NCBI RefSeq assembly: GCF_003721565.1
Contig: NZ_RJJE01000017.1
Coordinates: 1,414,636 to 1,478,635 of the forward strand
Length of the DNA stretch: 64,000 bases
Direction: 5' to 3'
Source of the DNA: Rufibacter immobilis
GTDB taxonomy: Bacteria; Bacteroidota; Bacteroidia; Cytophagales; Hymenobacteraceae
Part shown: piece after piece, positions 1 through 8,455 of the stretch
Layout of the letters: each line of letters begins with the position of its first letter
How positions within the stretch are numbered: position 1 is the stretch's first letter
Translations under genes and position numbers: made by a program
Notes under the pieces: model-generated
Told to the model about the DNA's origin: nothing
Databases searched by the model: none
What the model saw: the letters and a program-made list of their open reading frames with translations, nothing else

Positions 1-1705
1 ATCCCCGGCCTTCGGAGCTTTGCACCGTCACCGTTCCTCCCTGCCCTTCCGCCAGGGCTTTGACAATGCTCAGGCCCAGTCCCGTGCCGCCGCGGGTGCG
101 CACCACGGTGGCATCGGCTTGCTCAAAGGACTGGAAGATGGTGTCCAACTTATGCGCCGGAATGCCCACGCCGGTATCACTTACCTCAAACACCAAGCCC
201 GCCGCCTCGGCATCTGCTTCAGGGAAAACCCTGAGGGTGACACCTCCGGCATCTGTGAACTTGATGGCGTTGCCAAGCAGGTTGTAGAGCATCTGGCGCA
301 GCCGAAACGGATCGCCCAGGTACTGCGGGTTTCCTTCCAGGGCACACGCCAGTTTCAGGGACAGAAGCTTCTGATCAGCAGACAGCTGCATGGCCTCCAG
401 TACCTCCGTCACCAGAGACTTCACCGCAAACGGACGCTGCTCAAAGGAGAATTTACCGGAGACAATGCGGCTGTAGTCCAGCACCTCGTTCACAATGTGC
501 AGCAGGTGCTCAGAGGATTGGTAGATGGCGTCAATGGCCTTGCGCGAGGGCCGCTGCTGGCTTCTGATCTGCTCAGAAAAGCCCAGAATGGTTTGCAGCG
601 GCGTTCTGATATCGTGGCTCATGTTGGCCAGAAAGCGCTGTTTCACCTGCCCCAGCTGTTCAGCTTCCTCTTTGGCGGCAATGAGCTGTTTGCGGTATTT
701 GTTGCTGCGCGAGATGTCCAGAAATATCAGGAACACCAGGAGCACCGTGCCCAGCGAGAACAGCACCATGATGTGGTCTATGCGCCCAATGCTGCCGTTC
801 ACCACGCCTTTGGCGGCCTGTTGGTTTTGGTGCATGGCGGCCAGTTCCTCTTCCTCAAACGTGCGCAGAATCAGGAGCAGTTGGTTGTGCAGCTGGCTGT
901 TGGCGGTAATCCACTGCATTTCTCGGTTCAGGAGCTGGGTGGAGCGCTGGTGGTGCTCCTGCTCCACGCGCCGCATCATTTTCTCCACTTTCCAGAGGGC
1001 GCTGTCTTGTCGGGCCACCGAAAGCGTGTCTATCTGCACCTGCAGTTCCTCCTCCACTTGCTTGAGGGCCGGGGGCAGGTTTTCCTCCTTGCGTCCACCA
1101 AAGATTCGGCTGAAAAAAGAGGGCTTCTGTTTTCCGGCCGGGGCCGATGCGCTCTCCTCCGAGGGCAGAATGGTAGTGGTGGTGATTTTCTTGCTGGCTG
1201 TGACCACCGTACTGTCTACGTGGGGTTTGCTGCTAGCCAATACTCGGGAGATGGAGGCAATGCGGCGCGAAAGGGCCTCGTTGTGGATCATGGCACCGCG
1301 CAGGCTCAGGTATTCGGCGAAAAGTTTCTCGCGTTTCAGCAGTTTAGTTTCCATGGAGTCCAGCAGCTGCAATTGCTGGGTATTGCCGGCGCTGTAGTGC
1401 CTGAGGGTGTCCAAAGTACTCTGGAGCGAGTCTATTTCCTTTTTGAAGAGGTGCCGCTGCTGCGAACCACGGTTGGCGTGCGCCCGCTGCAATTGGTCTA
1501 ACTGGGTAAGCCGCTGGAAAAGAACGTTCACCGTACGCAGTTTCTCATTGGGCGCCGACACCTGGTCTACCGTCTGTAAGATGTCTTTGAACCCCTTCTG
1601 GGTGATGGACCAGGACATGGCCACCGCCAGCGCACCTAACAGAACCGCGGCAATGATCTTGCCCCTGATGGAATGCAGGGAGAATGTATTTTTGACTTGG
1701 GGCAT
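1..1705 (-). CDS. Membrane sensor histidine kinase, 3' end outside the window
   Basis: The minus strand is open from an ATG at 1705 to the window edge, giving at least 568 codons. The N-terminus has one hydrophobic segment (about residues 12-30). A long periplasmic or coiled-coil region with Gln/Leu/Glu-rich stretches follows, then a second membrane segment (about residues 300-320). The dimerisation box LANMSHDIRTPLQTI comes next, then an HATPase domain with N box (NLLGNAIKFTD), G1 box (DTGVGIP) and G2 box (GGTGLGLSIVKA). The family autophosphorylates the H-box His and passes phosphate to a response regulator. This G2 style is common in hybrid kinases, so a receiver domain may follow beyond the window; this cannot be seen. 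The input signal is unknown. Confidence 0.9.
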   Translation of the reverse strand, partial: MPQVKNTFSLHSIRGKIIAAVLLGALAVAMSWSITQKGFKDILQTVDQVSAPNEKLRTVNVLFQRLTQLDQLQRAHANRGSQQRHLFKKEIDSLQSTLDTLRHYSAGNTQQLQLLDSMETKLLKREKLFAEYLSLRGAMIHNEALSRRIASISRVLASSKPHVDSTVVTASKKITTTTILPSEESASAPAGKQKPSFFSRIFGGRKEENLPPALKQVEEELQVQIDTLSVARQDSALWKVEKMMRRVEQEHHQRSTQLLNREMQWITANSQLHNQLLLILRTFEEEELAAMHQNQQAAKGVVNGSIGRIDHIMVLFSLGTVLLVFLIFLDISRSNKYRKQLIAAKEEAEQLGQVKQRFLANMSHDIRTPLQTILGFSEQIRSQQRPSRKAIDAIYQSSEHLLHIVNEVLDYSRIVSGKFSFEQRPFAVKSLVTEVLEAMQLSADQKLLSLKLACALEGNPQYLGDPFRLRQMLYNLLGNAIKFTDAGGVTLRVFPEADAEAAGLVFEVSDTGVGIPAHKLDTIFQSFEQADATVVRTRGGTGLGLSIVKALAEGQGGTVTVQSSEGRG

Positions 1706-1791
1706 GCTTTTGTCTGTTTAGTGAAACCAGCCTCAGCTGCGAGCCTTACGTAAAGATAGGCATAATCTATGAACTGGCGCGGAACTCCGAT

Positions 1792-3918
1792 TCAGCGCAC
1801 TTTGGGAACGTTGCCGCTGAGTTGCCAGGCTCCGTTTTCTTCCAGCACGTGCACCTGGTACCCCGCCGCCGCCAACTCCCGCGCCTTGCGTTGGGTGTAC
1901 CCTCTGGAATTGGTTTGGTCCAGGATAACGTACCCGCACCTGAAAGAGTGCCGCAAACGGTCTGGAGTAGCCCATACGTTCCCCTGCAACACCAAAACAT
2001 CTACCTCCACGGGCTGCGCCAAAGGCCTGGGCAAACGTTTGAGCCAGAGAAAGCTACGCCCCTTCCAAACCAGCAGACGGTTTCCTTCCGGCGTCACGTA
2101 ATACGGCACTTCCTGGTTTGACCCTGTTTCCGGAAAAAGAGCCCCTAAACGCACTTGCGTCCGCACGCCCTTGGCCCTCCAATACGGCTGCACCTGGTAA
2201 GAAAAAAGCTGGGGTTGGGCGTAAAAAGAAGAGTCGGCGAGGAGGGTTACTTTGCGGCCATTCAGCAGGCTAACAGCACTGCTGCGGCGTACGCTGTGCA
2301 TGACCAGCTCCTGGTTTCGGCGCTGCCGATGGGCCTCCGCCAGCTCAGTGCCAGAGAGGAAGGCCACGCAGAGCAACGCCGCCGCCAGCCAGGGCAGTTG
2401 CTTCCGGAGCAGAAACAAGCTGACCGCCAGGATGAACAGGTACAGCGCCAGCACCTGCCCGGGCGTGACCACAAACCCTTCCAGCACGGCGTACGGCCAA
2501 TGCTCCAGCCACAACAGCACCTCATTGAGAAGCCAGAGCGTCCACTCCAGAAGTTTGCCAATCCACCCGTTCAGGACGGGCACCCAGAACAACAGCATGA
2601 ACGCCACCCCTATGTACAACCCGAGGGACGTAAACGGCACCGCCACCAGATTGGCCAGCCAGAAATACACCGGAAACTGATGGAAATAGTACAGGCTCAG
2701 TGGAAACGTGGCCAACTGCGCCGCCACGGAAATAGCCAACAGTTCCCAGAAGAACCGCACCACCCGGTTGCCAGGGTGCCAGAGCCGAAGGAACACCGGT
2801 TGCAGCAGCACAATACCCGCCACCGCCAGAAACGACAGCTGAAACCCCACATCCAGCAGAAAATTGGGTTCATAAATCAGCAACCCTACCGCCACCACGG
2901 CCAGCGTGTTAAGAATGGAGGATTTCCGGCTCATCAACCGCCCCAGTTCCATTAAGGAAAACATGCACACAGACCGCAGAATAGAAGCCGACAAACCCGT
3001 CACGAAGGCGTAGAACCAGACCACCCCCAGAATGATCAGAAACACCAGCAAGCGGCTGGTGTTATCGCGCCGAAGGGGCTTTAGGAAAAACAGCAACACG
3101 CCGTACAGCAACCCCACGTGCAGCCCGCTTACCGCCAGCACGTGCATGGTGCCGGTGCGGGCATAGGCATTGCGGAGCGCGGCATCCAGCTCATCCTGCA
3201 CGCCCAGCACCAAGGCGTTGGCAATGGTTTGCTCCCGTTTGGCTTGCAGGTGCTGCTTAAAAGCGGTTTCCAGCTTCTTCCGGACGAACAAACTCAGGGC
3301 CATCACGGTACTTGGCGGGTCATACCCAACCCTGATCCAAGAACTTTCTGGCAGATACGCCTGCCACTGAATATGCTTCAGGGAAAGATAGCGCCGGTAG
3401 TCGAACTGGAACGGGTTGGCGGGTTTGGCGGGGGCGGCCAGAGTTCCCTTCACCACCAGTTGGTGCCCATAGCGCAGCGAATCGGCTGGCGCCGAACGCG
3501 GGAAGAAGACGGCCACCTGCCCCTGCGCCGGGTGCCATTTCCCGTTGGCGCGCACCGCCTCCACCCTACCCACCGTACTGGCCGAAGTTGGTTTCAACGC
3601 CACCGCTTTGCTTAAAGTAATGCGGTAGTGGGTAATCTGCTGGCTGGACACGGGCAGCGTTTTAGGACTGTTTTTCAAAAAAGCGCCCCAAAACGCCAAA
3701 GCCGTCACGGCCGCCATTCCGGCCAGGCCGGCCCATCGCCGCCGGCGGGCCAACGGACGCTTTAGCGCCAGCACCCCCAGTACCAGAAAAAGCACCACAA
3801 AAAAAGCCGCCACCTCTCCCGCTAAAGAGAAGTGGCGGCCCATGCCATGGTACAGAATAATTCCTGCCAAAAAACTGCCCACCAGGCGCCAGGTGCCGGT
3901 GAGGGCCGCTTTAGCCAT
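1792..3918 (-). CDS. comEC: ComEC/Rec2-family DNA-uptake channel protein
   Basis: A 708-residue polytopic membrane protein. Residues 1-70 hold two or three membrane spans, followed by a DUF4131-like soluble segment (about 95-200). The Competence core (about 230-510) includes the typical stretch 'HVLAVSGLHVGLLYG' and many hydrophobic helices. The C-terminal 190 residues resemble a degenerate metallo-beta-lactamase domain in which I see no HxHxDH zinc motif. ComEC carries single-strand DNA across the inner membrane during transformation; no other competence gene is visible here. The start overlaps the end of the upstream GNAT gene by 8 bp, so the two are probably co-transcribed. Confidence 0.9.
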   Translation of the reverse strand: MAKAALTGTWRLVGSFLAGIILYHGMGRHFSLAGEVAAFFVVLFLVLGVLALKRPLARRRRWAGLAGMAAVTALAFWGAFLKNSPKTLPVSSQQITHYRITLSKAVALKPTSASTVGRVEAVRANGKWHPAQGQVAVFFPRSAPADSLRYGHQLVVKGTLAAPAKPANPFQFDYRRYLSLKHIQWQAYLPESSWIRVGYDPPSTVMALSLFVRKKLETAFKQHLQAKREQTIANALVLGVQDELDAALRNAYARTGTMHVLAVSGLHVGLLYGVLLFFLKPLRRDNTSRLLVFLIILGVVWFYAFVTGLSASILRSVCMFSLMELGRLMSRKSSILNTLAVVAVGLLIYEPNFLLDVGFQLSFLAVAGIVLLQPVFLRLWHPGNRVVRFFWELLAISVAAQLATFPLSLYYFHQFPVYFWLANLVAVPFTSLGLYIGVAFMLLFWVPVLNGWIGKLLEWTLWLLNEVLLWLEHWPYAVLEGFVVTPGQVLALYLFILAVSLFLLRKQLPWLAAALLCVAFLSGTELAEAHRQRRNQELVMHSVRRSSAVSLLNGRKVTLLADSSFYAQPQLFSYQVQPYWRAKGVRTQVRLGALFPETGSNQEVPYYVTPEGNRLLVWKGRSFLWLKRLPRPLAQPVEVDVLVLQGNVWATPDRLRHSFRCGYVILDQTNSRGYTQRKARELAAAGYQVHVLEENGAWQLSGNVPKVR

Positions 3919-4345
3919 TCAGGACCATTTGGTAATGTTCAATGTCACACTCGGTGAAAAGGTCGCCCACGGTGCTGAAGTTGTGGCGGGCATAAAACGG
4001 AACGGCGTGCAACTGGGCGTGCATGTAGACCTGCTGCCCCGGCGCCAGCGCCTCCTGTATATCTTCCATGATCTTCTTCAGGAGCACGCTGCCAATCTGC
4101 TGGTTCCGGTAAGAAGCCAGCACCGCGAAACGCTCCAGTTTGATGCCTTTCTCGGTTTGGCGCCAGCGGGCGGTGCCGCAGGGAATGCCATCTTTGGTGA
4201 CCAGATAATGGGTGGCGGTGTCTTCGTACTGGTCATATTCGGCGTCGGCGGGTACGTTCTGCTCCTGCACAAACACGTTCTCCCTGATGCGCAACGCCGC
4301 CTCCATCTCCTGCTGATTCTCTATTTTTTTAACGGTAACAGACAT
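3911..4345 (-). CDS. GNAT-family N-acetyltransferase (ElaA-like)
   Basis: 144 residues, a single GNAT fold. The N-terminal 'ALRIRENVFVQEQNVP' stretch and the acetyl-CoA-binding beta-4/alpha-3 region ('RFAVLASYRNQQIGSVLLKK', with a modified Q/RxxGxG/A loop) match the family. The C-terminal 'AVPFYARHNFSTVGDLFTE' is typical of ElaA/YjcF-type acyltransferases. The substrate is unknown. Translation appears coupled to the ComEC-like gene, because its stop lies inside the ComEC start region. Confidence 0.85.
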   Translation of the reverse strand: MSVTVKKIENQQEMEAALRIRENVFVQEQNVPADAEYDQYEDTATHYLVTKDGIPCGTARWRQTEKGIKLERFAVLASYRNQQIGSVLLKKIMEDIQEALAPGQQVYMHAQLHAVPFYARHNFSTVGDLFTECDIEHYQMVLNG

Positions 4346-4497
4346 AGTTCTGGTAAAATGAAACGCTGCAAAAGTACGGCTCCTTCGGCAATTTTCGGTC
4401 TAGAGAAGATACGGCAACGGCAGATTTGGGATGTGGCCCGGCCCAAGGGAGCCGTATCCTATTCTATCTGAATCACATAAACCCAACAAAAGCCGAA

Positions 4498-4541
4498 GGG
4501 CGTTTAGGGGCCGTTTTTCCAAAAACAGCTCCTAAACGCCC
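4498..4541. repeat. Interspersed palindrome copy (GTTTAGGGGC type)
   Basis: Hairpin in the gap between the PhoH stop and the GNAT start. The core arms GTTTAGGGGCCGTTTTT / AAAAACAGCTCCTAAAC are extended by flanking GGGC / GCCC that also pair. Confidence 0.8.
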
Positions 4542-4572
4542 TCAAGTAAATAGCAGGAAATCCGGCTACAGA

Positions 4573-5616
4573 TTAATCTTCATAGCGGCGGAAATTCTGG
4601 CGACGGCGCGGTGCATCCTGGTTATCATACTCACCGTTCTTTTCGCGTTCCTCGCGTTCCTTCTGGCGCTTGTCGTCAAACTTGGTGTAGGCTTCCACAA
4701 TGCTCTTTACCAGGCGGTGACGCACCACGTCCTCGGCCTGCATTTCCACAAAGCCAATGCCTTTGATGTCTTTGAGCACGGTCATGGCTTCAATAAGGCC
4801 AGAACGCTGGTTGCGCGGCAAGTCAATCTGGGTGCGGTCGCCGTTGATCATCACTTTAGACGTTGGTCCCATACGCGTCATGAACATCTTGATCTGCATG
4901 GGCGTGGTGTTCTGCGCCTCATCCAGCAGCACGAAGGCGTTGTTCAAGGTACGGCCGCGCATATAGGCCAGGGGAGCAATCTCTATGATTTTGTTCTCAT
5001 AGTAGTACTTGAGTTTCTCCACCGGAATCATCTCCTCCAGCGCATCATAGATAGGCCGCAGGTACGGATCTACCTTGTCTTTCATGTCGCCGGGCAGGAA
5101 ACCGAGGCTTTCGCCGGCTTCCACCACGGGGCGCGAGATGATGATCTTCTTCACCTCTTTGTTCTTGAGCGCCCGCACGGCCATGGCCACGGAGATAAAG
5201 GTTTTACCGGTACCGGCTGGCCCCAGGGCAAACACCAGATCATTCTTGGCCACGGCCTCCACCAGTTTATGCTGGCTGGGGGTTTTGGCTTTGATCACGC
5301 CGCCCTTGCTGCCGTACACAATCACGTCTGGGCTGGTGATGACCACATCTTCCTCAAAGTCGTTGTCGGCGGTGAGGAATTTGTGCACGCTCTTGTCCGT
5401 GATTTTCCCGTACTGGTGGTAATGCTCAATAAGGGAAGAAAGGATGTCGTGAATTCTGGTGATCTCGGGGGTTTGCCCCTGTATCTTTATCTCGTTGCCG
5501 CGGGAGATGATCTTGCTGCTTGGGAAAGCGGCGGCCAGTTGTTTAATGTTTTGATTCTCGAGGCCCAGGAAATCTAACAAAGAGATATTCTCTAGGGTTA
5601 TTGTTTTTTCTACCAA
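4573..5616 (-). CDS. phoH: PhoH-family ATPase
   Basis: 347 residues. An N-terminal KH-like/PhoH-N segment (about 1-110) precedes the P-loop domain. Walker A is GPAGTGKT (about 132-139), the catalytic strand is FVLLDEAQN (about 232-240), and the Arg-rich 'GDRTQIDLPRNQRSGL' stretch matches the family. The C-terminus is a charged tail rich in Arg/Glu/Asp. The PhoH/YbeZ family is linked to RNA handling and ribosome maturation together with YbeY; no ybeY is seen in the window. Monocistronic by spacing: divergent from the next gene and with a hairpin repeat downstream. Confidence 0.92.
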   Translation of the reverse strand: MVEKTITLENISLLDFLGLENQNIKQLAAAFPSSKIISRGNEIKIQGQTPEITRIHDILSSLIEHYHQYGKITDKSVHKFLTADNDFEEDVVITSPDVIVYGSKGGVIKAKTPSQHKLVEAVAKNDLVFALGPAGTGKTFISVAMAVRALKNKEVKKIIISRPVVEAGESLGFLPGDMKDKVDPYLRPIYDALEEMIPVEKLKYYYENKIIEIAPLAYMRGRTLNNAFVLLDEAQNTTPMQIKMFMTRMGPTSKVMINGDRTQIDLPRNQRSGLIEAMTVLKDIKGIGFVEMQAEDVVRHRLVKSIVEAYTKFDDKRQKEREEREKNGEYDNQDAPRRRQNFRRYED

Positions 5617-5669
5617 AGGCTAACTTTATTTATAAATGAGGTTATAAAACCAATCTACTGAAAATATAG

Positions 5670-5677
5670 TAGATTTG
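5670..5677 (+). promoter_or_regulatory. Candidate Bacteroidota -7 promoter box (TAnnTTTG)
   Basis: TAGATTTG lies 50 bp before the start codon at 5727 and matches the housekeeping -7 consensus of this phylum. No clear -33 TTG is seen at the expected distance, so this is tentative. Confidence 0.4.
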
Positions 5678-5726
5678 TTATAAGACAAACATAGAAATAT
5701 TTAAGTTCTTCTGACTAACCGTTCCC

Positions 5727-6503
5727 ATGGGAATTCTGACCTTTCTGTCTGACTTTGGCACCATTGACCATTACGTGGCCTCCGTCAAAGCTAAGATTCT
5801 GACGCTCAACCCGGCGCAAGTGATTGTAGACATCTCTCACCACGTAGATCCGTTCAACATTGCCCACGGCTACCACGTGATTAACTCCGTGTATCAGGAC
5901 TTCCCCAGGGGTACGGTTCACCTTATTGCCGTAGACACCCACGGCTCCCGCAGCGGCCGCTACCAAGTGGCCCGGCATAACGGCCATTATTTTGTCTGCG
6001 CCGATAACGGCCTGCTGTCGCTGCTCACCGAGGGCGACCCCGAGCAGTTAGTAGACCTGCCGCTGCAACCAGATTCCTCCTCGCCCGCCCGCGACATTAT
6101 GGCCCCCGCCGCCGTGACTTTGGTGCAGGGCGGTTCCATGGCTGAAGTAGGCGAACTCGCCGATGGCATGGTGCAGCTCATCAACCGCCAGCTCAGGCTC
6201 AACGACCATTCCATCATGGGCCACGTGGTGCACGTAGACCACTACGGTAACCTCATCACCGACATCAGCAAAGACAGCGTAGACGCCATCGGCCACGGCC
6301 GCCGGTTCTCCATTCACCTGAACCGCGAGGTGATTGACCGCCTGAGCACCCGCTACAACCAGGTAAACGAAGGCGACAGCGTGGCCTTGTTTAACCGCCA
6401 GGGCCACCTTACCATTGGCATCAACAAAGGGCACGCCTCAGAACTGCTCGGCATGTACTTTGACTCTCCGGTAGAAATCCGTTTCACCCCAGACCCCGCT
6501 TAA
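5727..6503 (+). CDS. SAM hydroxide adenosyltransferase (DUF62 / chlorinase-fluorinase fold)
   Basis: 258 residues. The family signature is visible: 'LTFLSDFGTIDHYVASVK' at the N-terminus, 'VIVDISHHVDPFNIAHG' (about 34-50) and 'HVVHVDHYGNLITDIS' in the C-terminal domain. Members without the halogenase insertion hydrolyse S-adenosylmethionine to adenosine and methionine. I see no sign of the 23-residue fluorinase loop, so I prefer hydrolysis over halogenation. It stands alone, divergent from phoH. Confidence 0.9.
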   Translation: MGILTFLSDFGTIDHYVASVKAKILTLNPAQVIVDISHHVDPFNIAHGYHVINSVYQDFPRGTVHLIAVDTHGSRSGRYQVARHNGHYFVCADNGLLSLLTEGDPEQLVDLPLQPDSSSPARDIMAPAAVTLVQGGSMAEVGELADGMVQLINRQLRLNDHSIMGHVVHVDHYGNLITDISKDSVDAIGHGRRFSIHLNREVIDRLSTRYNQVNEGDSVALFNRQGHLTIGINKGHASELLGMYFDSPVEIRFTPDPA

Positions 6504-6540
6504 GTAATTGTGAAATGGGAATTAGGAATGGGGAATTCCT

Positions 6541-6584
6541 TTGCGTTTAGGGGCCGTTTTTGGAAAAACGGCCCCTAAACGCAA
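6541..6584. repeat. Interspersed palindrome copy (GTTTAGGGGC type)
   Basis: Near-perfect hairpin 38 bp after the DUF62 stop codon. The arms end in outward-pairing TTGC / GCAA. Confidence 0.85.
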
Positions 6585-6605
6585 AGAAGCTCTACGTCTA
6601 GCGGC

Positions 6606-6677
6606 TTCCTAATTCCTAATTCCTAATTCCTAATTCCTAATTCCTAATTCCTAATTCCTAATTCCTAATTCCTAATT
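6606..6677. repeat. Heptamer tandem repeat (TTCCTAA)n
   Basis: About ten head-to-tail copies of TTCCTAA fill 72 bp directly before the ABM gene. A short inverted match (GGAATTAGGAAT at 6518-6529) lies on the other side of the hairpin at 6541-6584, so hairpin and heptamers form one composite block. Confidence 0.9.
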
Positions 6678-6688
6678 AAAAAAAGCTG

Positions 6689-6979
6689 ATGTTGATACGA
6701 GTAGTGCGGATGACCTTTAAGGAAGAGCACGTGGCGGCGTTTTTGGAAATATTTAAGGCGTCTAGGGAACAGATTGCGTTGTTCCCCGGGTGCCGAAGCG
6801 TAGAATTGTTACAAGACTACCACCTCCCCCACGTGTACAGCACCTACAGCCTCTGGGACTCTGACGAGGCCCTGGACAACTACCGCAAATCAGAATTCTT
6901 CGGCACCGTCTGGAAACCTACCAAGGCTTTGTTCTCAGAACCGGCCCAGGCTTTTTCCTTTAAACCGGCTGAGCTTTAG
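6689..6979 (+). CDS. Antibiotic biosynthesis monooxygenase (ABM) domain protein
   Basis: 96 residues, a single dimeric ferredoxin-like ABM domain. The pattern 'MLIRVVRMTFKEEHVAAFLEIF', 'FPGCRSVELLQD' and 'YSLWDSDEALDNYRKSEFF' is typical. Family members include heme-degrading IsdG-like and YgiN-like quinol oxygenases, but the sequence does not say which. The start codon lies only about 11 bp after the TTCCTAA tract, which makes the tract part of its 5' leader. Confidence 0.85.
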   Translation: MLIRVVRMTFKEEHVAAFLEIFKASREQIALFPGCRSVELLQDYHLPHVYSTYSLWDSDEALDNYRKSEFFGTVWKPTKALFSEPAQAFSFKPAEL

Positions 6980-7129
6980 TTAATTCTTTTGAAATAAAAT
7001 TTTCTAATAATGTTGCTTTCCGGCTTGTAAAGCCCAATTTTCCTCTCTCTAATCATTCTCTAATCTCGCTCTAATGAGCCTATAATACGGGTACTCTAGT
7101 TTTGGGCATTCTTCCAAAAAGAATTACCC

Positions 7130-8440
7130 ATGAGAGTATCTTTTTACCTTTTTGCGCTTGTTTTGCTCAAGTGCCTGCTCCAGCCTCTCCCGGCGCGGCC
7201 TTCTGCACTGCCTGCCGTTCCCGTCACCACCGCTGCTGATTCTTTGCATCTTACCCTGGCGCAGGCAGAACAGCTGTTTCTGGAGAAAAACCTGCCGCTG
7301 TTGGCGCAGAAGTCTGCCATTGAGGCTTCCAAGGCGGCTATTCTGCAGGCTAAGCTGTTTGAGAACCCCGTCCTTTCCCTTGACCAGAGTCTGTACAACC
7401 CGGAGAACGGCCGCTACTTTGACGTAAGCCGCAACGGACAAACCTTCGTGCAACTGGAGCAACTGGTGTTTCTGGCGGGCAAACGCAACAAGCGCGTGCA
7501 GGTGGAAACCCTTAACAGCCAACTGACGGAGCAGGCGTTTTTTGACTTGTTGCGCACGCTGCGTTTCGCGCTGCGCAGCAACATGGTGGAGCTGTACTAC
7601 AAACAGCAGGGCTACGCGGTGCTGCGGGAGAAAACCCAGTCGGTGCAGCAGCTGGTGACGGCGCTGGAGGGGCAGTACCGCAAAGGAAACATCGCGTTGA
7701 AGGAAATCACCCGACTCAAAGCCCTGCTTTTTCAACTGGGCAACCAACAGCTGAGCCTGCTGAACGAAATCCAGGAAAGGCAGTCGGAACTGAGACTGCT
7801 CACGCATACTCCGGCCTCCACCGTTCTGGTGCCGGCATTAGATGAAACTGCCTTGAACGACGTGACCGGCGACCAATTCACGTTCGGGCAATTGCTGGAG
7901 ACCGCCCAGGAGAACCGCTATGACCTGAAATCGGCCCAAACCCAGGTTCAAGTACAGGAAGCCAACCTGAAACTGCAGAAAGCCCTGGCGGTGCCAGACC
8001 TTACCCTCAGCGCCAACTATGACCGCCAGAGCAACTTCATCCGGAACTACACCGGCTTGGGCGTTTCCCTGCCCCTGCCCCTCTGGAACCGCAACCAGGG
8101 CAACATCAATATGGCGCGGCACCAGGTGCAGCAAAGCCAGCACCTGCTGGAGCAACAGCAGTTGGAGGTAGAGACCCAGGTGATGCAGGCGTACCGCAAA
8201 GCGCAGGAAGCCCAGCAGTTCTACAACTCCTTTGACCCAAATTTCCGGAAGGATTTTGACCGCCTGCTGGAGGGCATCACCTCCAGTTTCATGCGCCGCA
8301 ACATCAGCCTCATTGAGTTCCTAGACTACTATGAGACCTACACCGACAGCATGACCCAACTGCTGGAATTGAGCACCACCCGCCTGCGCGCCCTGGAAGA
8401 AATCAATTTTGTGGTAGGCAAACCTGTCATCAGCTATTAA
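7130..8440 (+). CDS. czcC: TolC-family outer membrane efflux channel (CzcC-like)
   Basis: 436 residues. A hydrophobic signal peptide (about 1-25) is followed by two OEP repeats of long amphipathic helices ('LTLAQAEQLFLEKNLPLL...' and 'LLETAQENRYDLKSAQTQV'). It forms the outer-membrane exit duct of a tripartite pump. The next two genes encode the periplasmic adaptor (15-bp gap) and the RND pump, so this is the first gene of a metal efflux operon. Assignment to CzcC rather than a drug TolC rests on the heavy-metal RND partner. Confidence 0.88.
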   Translation: MRVSFYLFALVLLKCLLQPLPARPSALPAVPVTTAADSLHLTLAQAEQLFLEKNLPLLAQKSAIEASKAAILQAKLFENPVLSLDQSLYNPENGRYFDVSRNGQTFVQLEQLVFLAGKRNKRVQVETLNSQLTEQAFFDLLRTLRFALRSNMVELYYKQQGYAVLREKTQSVQQLVTALEGQYRKGNIALKEITRLKALLFQLGNQQLSLLNEIQERQSELRLLTHTPASTVLVPALDETALNDVTGDQFTFGQLLETAQENRYDLKSAQTQVQVQEANLKLQKALAVPDLTLSANYDRQSNFIRNYTGLGVSLPLPLWNRNQGNINMARHQVQQSQHLLEQQQLEVETQVMQAYRKAQEAQQFYNSFDPNFRKDFDRLLEGITSSFMRRNISLIEFLDYYETYTDSMTQLLELSTTRLRALEEINFVVGKPVISY

Positions 8441-8455
8441 CCTCACTCCTTTTGT

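Noticed and set aside
20-1501. 493-codon open frame on the plus strand
   Set aside because: It is antisense to a histidine kinase whose H, N and G boxes all read correctly on the minus strand; the plus-strand translation is low-complexity and His/Gln/Leu-rich.
4426-5577. 383-codon plus-strand open frame
   Set aside because: Antisense to phoH; no recognisable domain and typical antisense His/Val-rich composition.
6606-6677. TTCCTAA array as a CRISPR
   Set aside because: Units are 7 bp and contiguous with no spacers, and there are no cas genes.
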